64,000 bases of DNA from Ferruginibacter sp. (GTDB taxonomy: Bacteria > Bacteroidota > Bacteroidia > Chitinophagales > Chitinophagaceae), in the NCBI RefSeq assembly GCF_028288465.1, contig NZ_JAQBNR010000032.1:37223-101222 (forward strand), given 5' to 3'. The position numbers were made by a program, and so were the translations under genes. Below the pieces are notes generated by a model. The model searched no databases, was not told the DNA's origin, and was given only the letters and a program-made list of their open reading frames with translations. Positions 19,486 through 27,724 of this stretch are shown here, piece by piece; position 1 is the stretch's first letter; each line of letters begins with the position of its first letter.

Positions 19486-20460
19486 ATGAAAATTGCTCTA
19501 ATAATTGGGATAAATCACTATCCTAACGGCGGCGACCTTTATGGTTGTGTAAACGATGCATATTCAGTAAAGGCAATTTTAGAAAGAAATTTTGACGGTT
19601 CGGTAAATTTCGACTGTAAATTATTGACCGCATCAAATGCAAAAGAATCACTTGACAGAGGAGAAATTAAAGATGCCATATCACAATTGTTTTTAACAAA
19701 AGCCGAAGTTGCCCTGTTGTATTTTGCCGGTCATGGACATATTGAAATTACAGGCGGCTATTTGCTGGGTAGCGATGCAAAAAGAGGCGATGAGGGAGTT
19801 TCTCTAAACGACATATTAATTTTGGCAAATGAATCAAAAGCTACGAACAAAGTGATTATTTTAGATAGTTGTCATTCAGGTATTGCTGGAAATGCTCCCA
19901 ATATAAAAGACAGCGCATTAATTTCAGAAGGCATAACAATTTTGACAGCTTCTACATCTGACCAATATGCATCTGAAAAAAATGGTAGCGGCGTTTTTAC
20001 GACGCTATTAGTTGATGCTCTGAGCGGCAGTGCTTCAAATATTTTGGGCGACGTTACTCCTGGTAGTGTGTATGCTCACATAGACCAATCACTTGGTGCT
20101 TGGGAACAACGACCTATCTTCAAGACGAACGTTAGAAACTTTATTTCTTTACGGAAAGCAGCTCCATCAATTGAACTAGATGATTTAAGAATGATTAAAG
20201 ACTTGTTTCCAACGGCAGGTTATGAGTTTAAACTTGACCCTACATATGAACCTGAAATGAAAGGGCGTGATGCAGGAATGCCAGACCCGATTTACGACAA
20301 TACAAAAATATTTTCAGCTCTTCAAAAATACAACAGACTTAATTTACTTAAACCAGTGGACGCTCAGCATATGTGGAATGCAGCAATGGAAAGTAAATCA
20401 TGCAAGTTGACAGCTTTAGGAGAACATTATAGAAAACTTGCTGCAAACAACCGAATATAG
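19486..20460 (+). CDS. Caspase-like protease (peptidase C14), putative TIR-activated effector
   Basis: 324 residues from the ATG at 19486; the TTG at 19462 overlaps the TIR stop and would add a poor leader. The caspase fold is clear: [11 protein letters not shown] with [13 protein letters not shown] at the N-terminus, catalytic His83 in [11 protein letters not shown], catalytic Cys129 in [10 protein letters not shown], then [14 protein letters not shown] and [11 protein letters not shown]. No signal peptide or membrane helix is seen, so it should act in the cytoplasm. Residues ~225-324 form a separate C-terminal region ([11 protein letters not shown]...[17 protein letters not shown]...[14 protein letters not shown]) that could sense the TIR product (inference). 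Caspase-like proteases cleave host proteins and stop growth or kill the cell. Hand-counted GC in one 60-base line inside the gene is about 37%, against about 58% in one helicase line, suggesting acquisition. Confidence 0.88.
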   Translation: MKIALIIGINHYPNGGDLYGCVNDAYSVKAILERNFDGSVNFDCKLLTASNAKESLDRGEIKDAISQLFLTKAEVALLYFAGHGHIEITGGYLLGSDAKRGDEGVSLNDILILANESKATNKVIILDSCHSGIAGNAPNIKDSALISEGITILTASTSDQYASEKNGSGVFTTLLVDALSGSASNILGDVTPGSVYAHIDQSLGAWEQRPIFKTNVRNFISLRKAAPSIELDDLRMIKDLFPTAGYEFKLDPTYEPEMKGRDAGMPDPIYDNTKIFSALQKYNRLNLLKPVDAQHMWNAAMESKSCKLTALGEHYRKLAANNRI

Positions 20461-20607
20461 TGGCACATATAACATTGAATTAGTTATATATAGGTACTAC
20501 GAATATATTTTTGGCTTTTATTCGCTACATAAATTAGGATTAGCGGGCGAATAACGTCGGATAAAAAATAACAATGTGGTTTCGGCGGCCGTCGTTGGTC
20601 TTGTTAG

Positions 20608-20738
20608 CCGTTGTTGATAGGGATATTTCATGTAGCAGTAAATGTTTTTGATTCGTTTGCCTTTAGCCATTACGTCCCTAAAATCGTCGGCTATCACGGG
20701 GGCCATTGTTGGTCTTATTGACCAACAACCGAAGCGAA
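20608..20738 (+). repeat. Long REP-type repeat, copy 1, upstream of the RAYT gene
   Basis: A ~130-bp unit containing the core AATGTTTTTGATTCGTTTG (20641-20659) and ending in a perfect 9-bp palindrome TTGTTGGTC/GACCAACAA with loop TTATT (20706-20728), then CCGAAGCGAAC. Diverged copies occur at 26825, 27543 and 31853. A partial extra arm (GTCGTTGGTCTTGTTAGCCG) precedes it. It lies directly before the transposase gene, as in REP-RAYT loci. Confidence 0.8.
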
Positions 20739-20778
20739 CAACAAAAACAGTTGCGACTAAAAATAGTATCTTTCATCA

Positions 20779-21291
20779 ATGGAAATTTATCCTGTACACT
20801 GGCCTCAGTTTTACACTGCCACGATTCTGGAATGGAAGCCGTTGTTAAAGCCAGCTAAATATAAAGACGTCATTATCCAAAGCCTGCAGCATCTTACAGC
20901 AACAAGAAAGATAACACTATATGCCTTTGTAATTATGGATAATCACCTGCACATGATATGGCAGGCAATAGGAGATAAAACCCCTAAGCAGTTACAACAT
21001 AGCTTTATGAAGTTTACAGCGCAGCAAATAAAATTCGACCTGGTAGAAAATCATCCGCTGGTACTTGATAAATTCCGGGTAAATGCTAAAGACAGGACCT
21101 ACCAGTTTTGGGAGAGAAATCCGTTGGGTATTGAATTGTATTCTCACGATGTGTTTATGCAGAAGTTGGAGTACATTCACTGGAACCCGGTAAAGGCCGG
21201 CTTATGCAAGTTGCCGGAAGAATATTATTATTCATCGGCTAAATTTTATCATACGGGCATTGATGAATTTAACATGCTGACACATTGCTGA
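20779..21291 (+). mobile_element. REP-associated tyrosine transposase (RAYT), IS200/IS605-like
   Basis: 170 residues, Y1-transposase fold. The HUH motif is Asn55-His56-Leu57-His58 in VIMDNHLHMIW. The conserved C-terminal helix KLEYIHWNPVKAGL carries the likely nucleophile Tyr132. Length and motifs fit domesticated single-copy transposases that bind and cut REP hairpins. The gene is bracketed by REP palindromes in opposite orientation (20706-20728 and 21306-21328), which supports the REP-RAYT assignment over a classical IS200. All catalytic residues are present, so it may be active. It starts 318 bases after the caspase gene. Two distant spacers carry only its first 16-20 codons, so the start of the gene is part of a mobile unit. 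Confidence 0.9.
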
Positions 21292-21305
21292 ACCTTCCGA
21301 TTCGG

Positions 21306-21328
21306 TTGTTGGTCAATAAGACCAACAA
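21306..21328 (-). repeat. REP palindrome downstream of RAYT, mirrored copy
   Basis: TTGTTGGTC and GACCAACAA around loop AATAA: the exact reverse complement of the palindrome upstream of the RAYT gene (loop TTATT). The flanking CGG/CGG bases also mirror. Just after it, 21340-21353 repeats the first 14 bases of the truncated RAYT copy at 26995 (ATGGAAACTTATCC). Confidence 0.85.
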
Positions 21329-21519
21329 CGGCGTTTAAAATGGAAACTTATCCAGGAGTTCAACAGTTTCAAAAGATGTTTGCGCCAGAGGAGGCTTGCG
21401 TTAATGGGAAGATCATAGTCGTTGTTTTTACAAACAATGACTGGTAGAGGAAGTTAGCTTCCGAAAATGAATACCATAAAATATTTTACCTTCCGCCAAT
21501 AATAAAATAAAAAGAAATT

Positions 21520-23604
21520 ATGTTGAAATTGCTCGTCTCGATTGCTGTATCAGGTATCCTGTTTCCAGCCTTTGCTGCTGATATCAATATTTATGTACTA
21601 CCTGGCGGAAGCGGGAATGGTTCAGCGCAAGCGCCCACTACTTTACAAAAAGCAATAGCCATGCTGCCCGGTTTAAAGAAATCAAACCCAAAAGGCACCA
21701 TTACTATTTTTCTCCATGATGGAGCGTACAACCTGGACCAACCGATCCTGATGACACCTGAAAATGGTGGCACCGGTGAATTGCGAATTATTTTTAAGGC
21801 TATGCCAAATGCGCATCCTGTGGTAAGTGGGGGACAACAAATTGTTATGAAGGGAACCAACATCTTATCTGCAACAATTCCGTATGTTGACAGCACAAAA
21901 CCCTTTGATTTGTACATCAATGATAAAAGAGCCGTGAGGGCAAGAACACCGAATATTGATACTTATTTCACCCTGGGAAAAGTACTCAGTGTTCCCGATA
22001 GTCAGCATACACTACGATTCACACAGCAAATTCAAATGCCGTTAACGGAGTTTAAAACACTGGCATCATTACCTGCAAATGAGGTGCAAAAAGTTTGGTT
22101 CAATATGTATCACAAGTGGGATAATACCATGCGGACCATTGATTCATTAAATCCGCTTAATAACTCATTTTATTCAACTGGCGTTATAAATGGCGATTGG
22201 GCATTAATAGATCAACCAGCGCTGTTTTATATTGAAAATTATCCCGCTGCATTAGACACCACCAACGAATGGATACAACAACATGACACGATTAAATATA
22301 TCCCGGGCAAAAATGTACATGAAGCGAAAGCCGTGATCCCCGTGTTGGAAAAACTACTGATTATACAAGGTGATTCAACACATCCCGTAGAAAATATGTT
22401 GTTTGAGGGCATCGCATTTAAATATTGCAATTATCATTTTAAGGGCTACGAGGCATACCAGGCTGCCCAGGAAATTGACGCGGCTATCATGGTTGACAAT
22501 GCGCAGGATATCCGCTTCAACCATTGTGAAATAGCACATACCGGGCAATACGCTCTTTGGTTAAGAAAAGGCGTGCAGCGTTGTGCCATTACCAACAGCT
22601 ACCTGCACGATTTGGGTGCCGGTGGTATCAGGATCGGGGAAACGGTTATCCGCGAAAACAAGGCTCAATGGACGTCTTACAATACAGTGGACAATTGCAT
22701 TATACATTCCGGCGGCCTGGACTTCCCTTCGGCAGTCGGGATCTTTATCGCTCATTCCGGGAATAATATGATTGCTCACAATGATATTGGCGATTTCAGG
22801 TACACCGGTATTTCAGTGGGCTGGGTTTGGGGATATTCGTTTAGCCCTTCGGTAAATAACAAAATAATCTACAACCACATTCATCATATTGGATGGGGCG
22901 TATTAAGTGATATGGCCGCCGTTTATACATTGGGTATCTCCAACGGAACGGAAGTAAGCCATAACCGGGTAAACGACATCTATTCCTATGACTATGGTGG
23001 ATGGGGGCTTTATACAGACGAAGGTTCAACAAATATTTTGCTGGAAGACAACCTGGTATACCATACTAAAACAGGAGGCTTTCACCAGCATTATGGAGAA
23101 AATAATATTATCAAAAACAACATTTTTGCTTTTAATGAAAAATTCCAGGCACAGTTCTCAAGGGTAGAAAAACACCACAGCCTGGATTTTAAAAACAATA
23201 TTATATTAACGGATAAAGGCTATTTATTGCAAGGTGCCTGGCAAACCGGAAACGTTAGTATCGACAGCAATTGCTATTGGAATATGAATAATAAAAAAGT
23301 TGCTTTCATTCAATCTACCGGGGCTTATGGCGCTCATCCCGAAAATTATTTCACGTTGAAAGAGTGGCAGCAAAAGAGTGGAAGGGATTTGCAAAGTATT
23401 ATGCAGGACCCCGGATTTGTGAATGCAACAACGTATGATTTTAGATTTAAAAATCACTCCGCAATAAATACAATCGGCTTTAAGCCCTTTGATATCAATG
23501 CGGCAGGAGTCACAGGAGACAGGGCATGGAAAGCATTGGCAACATTACCTGCAACCGTTATTGAAGCATTTAATTCATCCGTTGTTAGAAACATGTTACA
23601 ATAG
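21520..23604 (+). CDS. Secreted right-handed parallel beta-helix protein
   Basis: 694 residues with a signal peptide (MLKLLVSIAVSGILFPAFAA). The start of the mature protein, INIYVLPGGSGNGSAQAPTTLQKAIAML, is typical of pectate-lyase-like beta-helix proteins. Central residues ~300-560 show the short turn repeats of PbH1 coils (HCEIAHTGQYALWLRKG, NSYLHDLGAGGIRIGE, NMIAHNDIGDFRYTGISVGW, NKIIYNHIHHIGWGVLSDM, NILLEDNLVYHTKTGGF, NIIKNNIFAFNEK). Such proteins bind or cleave polysaccharides, mostly pectin or alginate types. I see no T9SS tail, so it is probably periplasmic or exported by another route. Substrate unknown. Confidence 0.82.
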   Translation: MLKLLVSIAVSGILFPAFAADINIYVLPGGSGNGSAQAPTTLQKAIAMLPGLKKSNPKGTITIFLHDGAYNLDQPILMTPENGGTGELRIIFKAMPNAHPVVSGGQQIVMKGTNILSATIPYVDSTKPFDLYINDKRAVRARTPNIDTYFTLGKVLSVPDSQHTLRFTQQIQMPLTEFKTLASLPANEVQKVWFNMYHKWDNTMRTIDSLNPLNNSFYSTGVINGDWALIDQPALFYIENYPAALDTTNEWIQQHDTIKYIPGKNVHEAKAVIPVLEKLLIIQGDSTHPVENMLFEGIAFKYCNYHFKGYEAYQAAQEIDAAIMVDNAQDIRFNHCEIAHTGQYALWLRKGVQRCAITNSYLHDLGAGGIRIGETVIRENKAQWTSYNTVDNCIIHSGGLDFPSAVGIFIAHSGNNMIAHNDIGDFRYTGISVGWVWGYSFSPSVNNKIIYNHIHHIGWGVLSDMAAVYTLGISNGTEVSHNRVNDIYSYDYGGWGLYTDEGSTNILLEDNLVYHTKTGGFHQHYGENNIIKNNIFAFNEKFQAQFSRVEKHHSLDFKNNIILTDKGYLLQGAWQTGNVSIDSNCYWNMNNKKVAFIQSTGAYGAHPENYFTLKEWQQKSGRDLQSIMQDPGFVNATTYDFRFKNHSAINTIGFKPFDINAAGVTGDRAWKALATLPATVIEAFNSSVVRNMLQ

Positions 23605-23903
23605 ATGCAGTTACTTTACATTCGGATTGTCTGATTGAGTTGCGGAGGGGTTTTATGGAAATCACATGAATATTGCTGGCCTAAGCTGTGAAGAAAAGGC
23701 GGGACAGAAAGATAAAAATTAACCTTTCGCAACGTTCCGGCTTTGCTTGAAAGGCTCTTTATATGCGAACCAAAATAGAATTGTATAATCAGCATGTATA
23801 CGTGTTTGGCGTCTTAGAAGAAACGGATTAACTTAGCTTAACAAACGCCCGACTCTTATTATTAAACCTTTCAGCCTGCTGCCAAATGCTGCTTATTTAC
23901 CGT

Positions 23904-26783
23904 ATGAAACGATTGTGCATTACGCTATGCTTATTCACCTGCTTCTTTTCAGTCAGGGCTCAAGCACCGACTTTACAATGGGTAAGAACTTTCGGCTCCG
24001 ATGCCAATGATTTTGCTACTGCGGTGGCCATTGAAAAAAACGGAGACGTAATTACAGCCGGTTATTTTGCGGGAACGATCGATTTCGATCCCGGACCGGG
24101 CGTATACAATTTGACTACCAACGGGCATTTCGATTTTTTTGTTTTAAAACTGGATGCTGCAGGCAATTTCATCTGGGCCAAAAGTTTTGGCAATACAAGA
24201 GCTGACGAAGCGATTGCCTTGAAGTTGGATAACAATGGCAATGTATATATCACGGGTGCATTCGATGAAACGGTTGATTTTGATCCCGGACCTGGCGTAT
24301 ACAATTTACCCTTATCCGGCCCAAATGGTTTTGAAGCCTTCATGCTAAAATTAAATTCCAACGGTGATTTTGTTTGGGCCAGAAACTGGTTTAATGCAGA
24401 TCTGATGTCAATTGAAATAGATGGCACGGGTAATATTTACGCAACAGGCCCTTTTTTTGGCACAGCTGATTTTGATCCAGGGCCGGGTGTTCATAATCTT
24501 ACCGAATATAGCTTAGATACTTACAACGTAGTACTGGATATATATGTCTTAAAATTGGATGCTGCAGGTAATTTTCAATGGGTAAAACAGATGGGTGGAA
24601 AAAGTACAGACCAGGCACAAAGCATAAAGCTGGATGCGCAAGGAAATATCTTGACAACGGGTACTTTTCAGGGCACAGCAGATTTTGATCCGGGACCAGG
24701 AACTTTTAACCTTACAGCGACGGGGGCTTTGGATATATTTATTTCTAAACTTGATGCCAATGGCAATTTTATTTGGGCAAAGCAAGTTGGAGGTACATTA
24801 GAAGATCGTGGAAGAGATATTGAAGCGGATGTGGATGGAAATGTGTACGTGTGTGGCAGCTTTGCTTCAATTGTTGACTTTAACCCTGGTACTGGAACAT
24901 TTAATTTAGATGGAAATGATACTGCTGGTACTTCATTTATTTTAAAATTAGATGGCGCCGGCAACTATGTTTGGGCAAAACAATTTGGGACTGGTTTTGG
25001 ATCTTGTGATGCCATTGAATTAGATAATGCAGGCAATGTTTATACTACAGGAAATTTTCAGGGTGACAGTGATTTTGATCCCGGCCCAGGCACCTTCAAC
25101 CTTAACTCGAACGGGCAAATAGCCATCTTTATTTCTAAACTGGATAATGACGGAAATCTTATTTGGGCAGGACAAATGGCCGCCAGTGGTAATTACAATG
25201 TCGGTCTTGATGTACAAGTTGACCAAACAGGAAATATCTACACTTCGGGTTTCTTTTGGGAAACCGTTGACTTTGATCCAGGCCCGCCTGTATACAATGT
25301 AACAATGGTTGCAACGGGTGATGCTTATGTTCAAAAGCTAAGTCAATGTAAAAATATCACTTACGCATCCATCAACGCCAATGCCTGTAGTTCCTATACA
25401 CTCAACAATAAAACGTATACAGCAACCGGCATCTACCGGCAAACCAGGTTAAACAGTTCCGGCTGCGATAGTATTATCACACTGAATCTTACCATCGGCG
25501 GTTTTCAGGCAACTTTTTCAGCGACAGCTTGCAACAATTATGCATGGCAAGGAAAGACCTATACAAACAGTGGAATGTACACAGCTCAATACAAAGACAT
25601 TTATGGATGTGATAGTGTGTTAAACCTGGATCTCACCATTAAGAAAGGAATTAATACTGTTGTTGATACTGCGATATGCGAAGGAGAAACCTATTCAGGG
25701 CATAATACTACAGGAAGTTTTACTGATTTATTCAATGCCATAAATGGATGCGATAGCAGCAGGTTGCTTCATCTCACGATCAAAAAAAAATCGGTTTCCA
25801 CCATTAGGGCTACTATTTGTGAAGGAGAGTCTTATGAAAGTTATGATGCATCAGGTACTTATACAAATATCTTTACATCTTCAAACGGCTGTGACAGCAC
25901 CCGGACTTTATATTTATTAGTGAACCCAAAAAAGCATACAGGAAAAGATGTAACCATTTGCGAGGGGGAGAAATGCTTTGCGGCGGGTAAGGATCAATAC
26001 AGTTCTGGTATTTACAGTGATACATTGCAATCTTATACTGGCTGTGACTCGGTTATTATAACGACATTAACTGTCACGCCTAAACCAAGGCCTTACCTGG
26101 GGCAAGACAAAAACCTTTGCACGGGCAATTCTATAACATTTAATCCTGGTGTTTTTGCTTCCTATCAATGGCAGGACATGAGTACTTCGCCCAGTTATAT
26201 CGCTACCAATACCGGCCTTTTTTGGGTAAAAGTAACTGACAACCGGAATTGTTCTGCGATTGATACTGTTTATATAAACGCCATAGCTCCATTGCCTTTC
26301 AATTTTTTAAAGCAAACAGATAGTATTTGTACGTTCGAAAAATTGACCGTGCAACCTATCAATTCATACAGTGCTTATCTATGGTCAACGGGTAGTACTT
26401 CAAATTCTATTACCATACAGGCGCCCGGATCATATATTCTTGCCGTTACAGATGCAAATGGTTGCAAAGGAACAGATACCATAACAGTATTCCCCAGGCA
26501 GTGCATTACTGATGTTTTTGTTCCAACAGCTTTTAGCCCAAATGGCGATGGAAAAAACGATTTATTTAGAACAACCGCTTTCGGCACCGTACAATCTTTC
26601 AAACTGGAAGTATATGACCGATGGGGCAAATTGGTTTTTGAATCTAATGATCCAAACAAAGCTTGGGACGGCCTTTATAAAGGCAGGCCTTATGCTACTA
26701 CTGCTTTTGTGTGGCGATGTATGTATCAATTGGGAGGGCAATCAGCAGTATCAAAAAAGGGCACATTGCTTTTAGTACGTTAA
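23904..26783 (+). CDS. SBBP-repeat surface protein with T9SS type B (CHU_C) tail
   Basis: 959 residues from the ATG at 23904 (MKRLCITLCLFTCFFSVRAQ, signal peptide); the ATG at 23886 is less likely. Residues ~25-490 are seven SBBP-type beta-propeller repeats of about 65 residues, each with a D-F-D-P-G-P-G or close variant followed by YNL/FNL (nucleotide anchors 24081, 24276, 24468, 24681, 24876, 25071, 25269). Next come several Cys-paired repeats of the form C-D-S-x-x-x-L-x-L-x-I, Ig-like segments, and a type B sorting domain (FVPTAFSPNGDGKNDLF...YDRWGKLVFES...WDG...GTLLLVR). Predicted cell-surface or released adhesin/matrix protein; ligand unknown. Type B tails are processed by T9SS with a PorP/SprF partner, not seen here. 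Confidence 0.85.
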   Translation: MKRLCITLCLFTCFFSVRAQAPTLQWVRTFGSDANDFATAVAIEKNGDVITAGYFAGTIDFDPGPGVYNLTTNGHFDFFVLKLDAAGNFIWAKSFGNTRADEAIALKLDNNGNVYITGAFDETVDFDPGPGVYNLPLSGPNGFEAFMLKLNSNGDFVWARNWFNADLMSIEIDGTGNIYATGPFFGTADFDPGPGVHNLTEYSLDTYNVVLDIYVLKLDAAGNFQWVKQMGGKSTDQAQSIKLDAQGNILTTGTFQGTADFDPGPGTFNLTATGALDIFISKLDANGNFIWAKQVGGTLEDRGRDIEADVDGNVYVCGSFASIVDFNPGTGTFNLDGNDTAGTSFILKLDGAGNYVWAKQFGTGFGSCDAIELDNAGNVYTTGNFQGDSDFDPGPGTFNLNSNGQIAIFISKLDNDGNLIWAGQMAASGNYNVGLDVQVDQTGNIYTSGFFWETVDFDPGPPVYNVTMVATGDAYVQKLSQCKNITYASINANACSSYTLNNKTYTATGIYRQTRLNSSGCDSIITLNLTIGGFQATFSATACNNYAWQGKTYTNSGMYTAQYKDIYGCDSVLNLDLTIKKGINTVVDTAICEGETYSGHNTTGSFTDLFNAINGCDSSRLLHLTIKKKSVSTIRATICEGESYESYDASGTYTNIFTSSNGCDSTRTLYLLVNPKKHTGKDVTICEGEKCFAAGKDQYSSGIYSDTLQSYTGCDSVIITTLTVTPKPRPYLGQDKNLCTGNSITFNPGVFASYQWQDMSTSPSYIATNTGLFWVKVTDNRNCSAIDTVYINAIAPLPFNFLKQTDSICTFEKLTVQPINSYSAYLWSTGSTSNSITIQAPGSYILAVTDANGCKGTDTITVFPRQCITDVFVPTAFSPNGDGKNDLFRTTAFGTVQSFKLEVYDRWGKLVFESNDPNKAWDGLYKGRPYATTAFVWRCMYQLGGQSAVSKKGTLLLVR

Positions 26784-26824
26784 TTCCTGTTGCTTCATGT
26801 TAAGCCTAAGGTAGCATAATTCTC

Positions 26825-26958
26825 GCCGTTGTTGGTAGGTTATGAATGTTGGCGTAAGTTTTTTGATTCGTTTGATTTTAGTTGGTATGTTCATAAAACG
26901 GTCAACTATCCCGGAGGCGCCGTTGTTGGTCTTGTTGACCAACAACCGAAGCGAACAG
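26825..26958 (+). repeat. Long REP-type repeat, copy 2
   Basis: Aligns along its length with the repeat at 20608: GTTTTTTGATTCGTTTG core, then the palindrome TTGTTGGTC/GACCAACAA with loop TTGTT (26923-26945) and the same CCGAAGCGAAC tail. It is followed directly by a fragment of the RAYT start. Confidence 0.8.
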
Positions 26959-26994
26959 CAAAAAAGCCGCAACTAAAAACAGTACCTTTCATCA

Positions 26995-27057
26995 ATGGAA
27001 ACTTATCCCATACACTGTCCTCAGTTTTACACCGCCACGATTTGATAATAGAATGGA
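26995..27057 (+). pseudogene. RAYT 5' remnant (first 16-20 codons)
   Basis: Encodes M-E-T-Y-P-I-H-C-P-Q-F-Y-T-A-T-I then TGA, against M-E-I-Y-P-V-H-W-P-Q-F-Y-T-A-T-I in the intact transposase at 20779. The leader CTTTCATCAATGGAAA is also shared. After the stop a GAATGGAA block still matches intact codons ~18-20, then similarity ends. The rest of the gene, including the HUH and Tyr motifs, is absent. Confidence 0.82.
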
Positions 27058-27091
27058 ATAATTGTATGGCAATTGACTTTGACGAATAGCT

Positions 27092-27532
27092 ATGATAAAA
27101 CCGGAATCAATAAACTGGAAACTCATTCTTGTACTATCCTTTGTGGGTATGGTATTTTCAGCATTATTTCATTTTTACAATCACCGAATATTTACACCAA
27201 CTATCTGGTTATGTTTATCAATGATTTTTGCTTTTATCCTGATCGAGCAATGCTTTACCAAATTTTTTCTGCATGGTTTTCTTTTAGGAATTACAATTCT
27301 TTTATGTTCTGTTTTATTAAAGTATACAGTGTTTGACGGACAGATAATATCAGGAAGTCTCTATAATAAAATGACAAACGTGACTCAAAAATTTTCCGAA
27401 AATCAAACCCTGTCAAGAGTCCTGCTACGTTCTTTTATTCTTTGCGTGTTGGGCGGTTGCTTTCAAGGGTTAATAACATTTGTATTTCATAAAGCAGACC
27501 AATATCTAAACCGGAGAATTGAAAACAATTAA
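27092..27532 (+). CDS. Small four-helix membrane protein, unknown function
   Basis: 146 residues with predicted membrane helices at about 10-27, 34-52, 57-78 and 109-130, a polar loop (~80-105), and a basic C-terminus (DQYLNRRIENN). No signal peptide or catalytic motif recognised. It sits as an isolated gene between two copies of the RAYT-associated repeat and is AT-rich compared with nearby genes, so it may have arrived with them (inference). An overlapping ORF in another frame (27073-27336) is judged a shadow because it lacks the regular helix pattern. Confidence 0.6.
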   Translation: MIKPESINWKLILVLSFVGMVFSALFHFYNHRIFTPTIWLCLSMIFAFILIEQCFTKFFLHGFLLGITILLCSVLLKYTVFDGQIISGSLYNKMTNVTQKFSENQTLSRVLLRSFILCVLGGCFQGLITFVFHKADQYLNRRIENN

Positions 27533-27542
27533 CATTTATGCT

Positions 27543-27664
27543 CTTGTTAGTAGAGGTATTTCAAGTAGTAGTAAATGTTTTTGATTCGCTTGCCTTTAGC
27601 TATTCCGTCTTTAAAATAGTCGGCTATCACGCCGGCCATTGTTGGTCAACAATACCAGCAACGG
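27543..27664 (+). repeat. Long REP-type repeat, copy 3
   Basis: Closely matches copy 1 through AGTAAATGTTTTTGATTCGC, TGCCTTTAGC and TCGGCTATCACG, then a shortened palindrome region CCATTGTTGGTCAACAAT (27636-27653) instead of the full hairpin. No RAYT fragment follows. Confidence 0.75.
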
Positions 27665-27684
27665 CTTAGTTTCCATCAACGACC

Positions 27685-27716
27685 AATAAAAAGGCCCCAA
27701 CCTTTCAGTCAGGGCC
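27685..27716 (-). terminator. Rho-independent terminator for the haloperoxidase gene
   Basis: On the minus strand GGCCC (27716-27712) pairs with GGGCC (27697-27693), followed by TTTTTATT. It lies 8 bases beyond the minus-strand stop at 27725. Confidence 0.65.
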
Positions 27717-27724
27717 ATTGGGTT

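Noticed and set aside
19064..20473. Integron-type attC cassette for the TIR-caspase operon
   Set aside because: The flanking decamers do not fit the RYYYAAC/GTTRRRY core sites and no integrase or long attC fold was seen.
24081..25290. Regularly spaced near-repeats resembling a CRISPR or satellite array
   Set aside because: The ~195-base periodicity comes from protein repeats (DFDPGPG) in one reading frame; spacings are multiples of three and copies vary at codon third positions.
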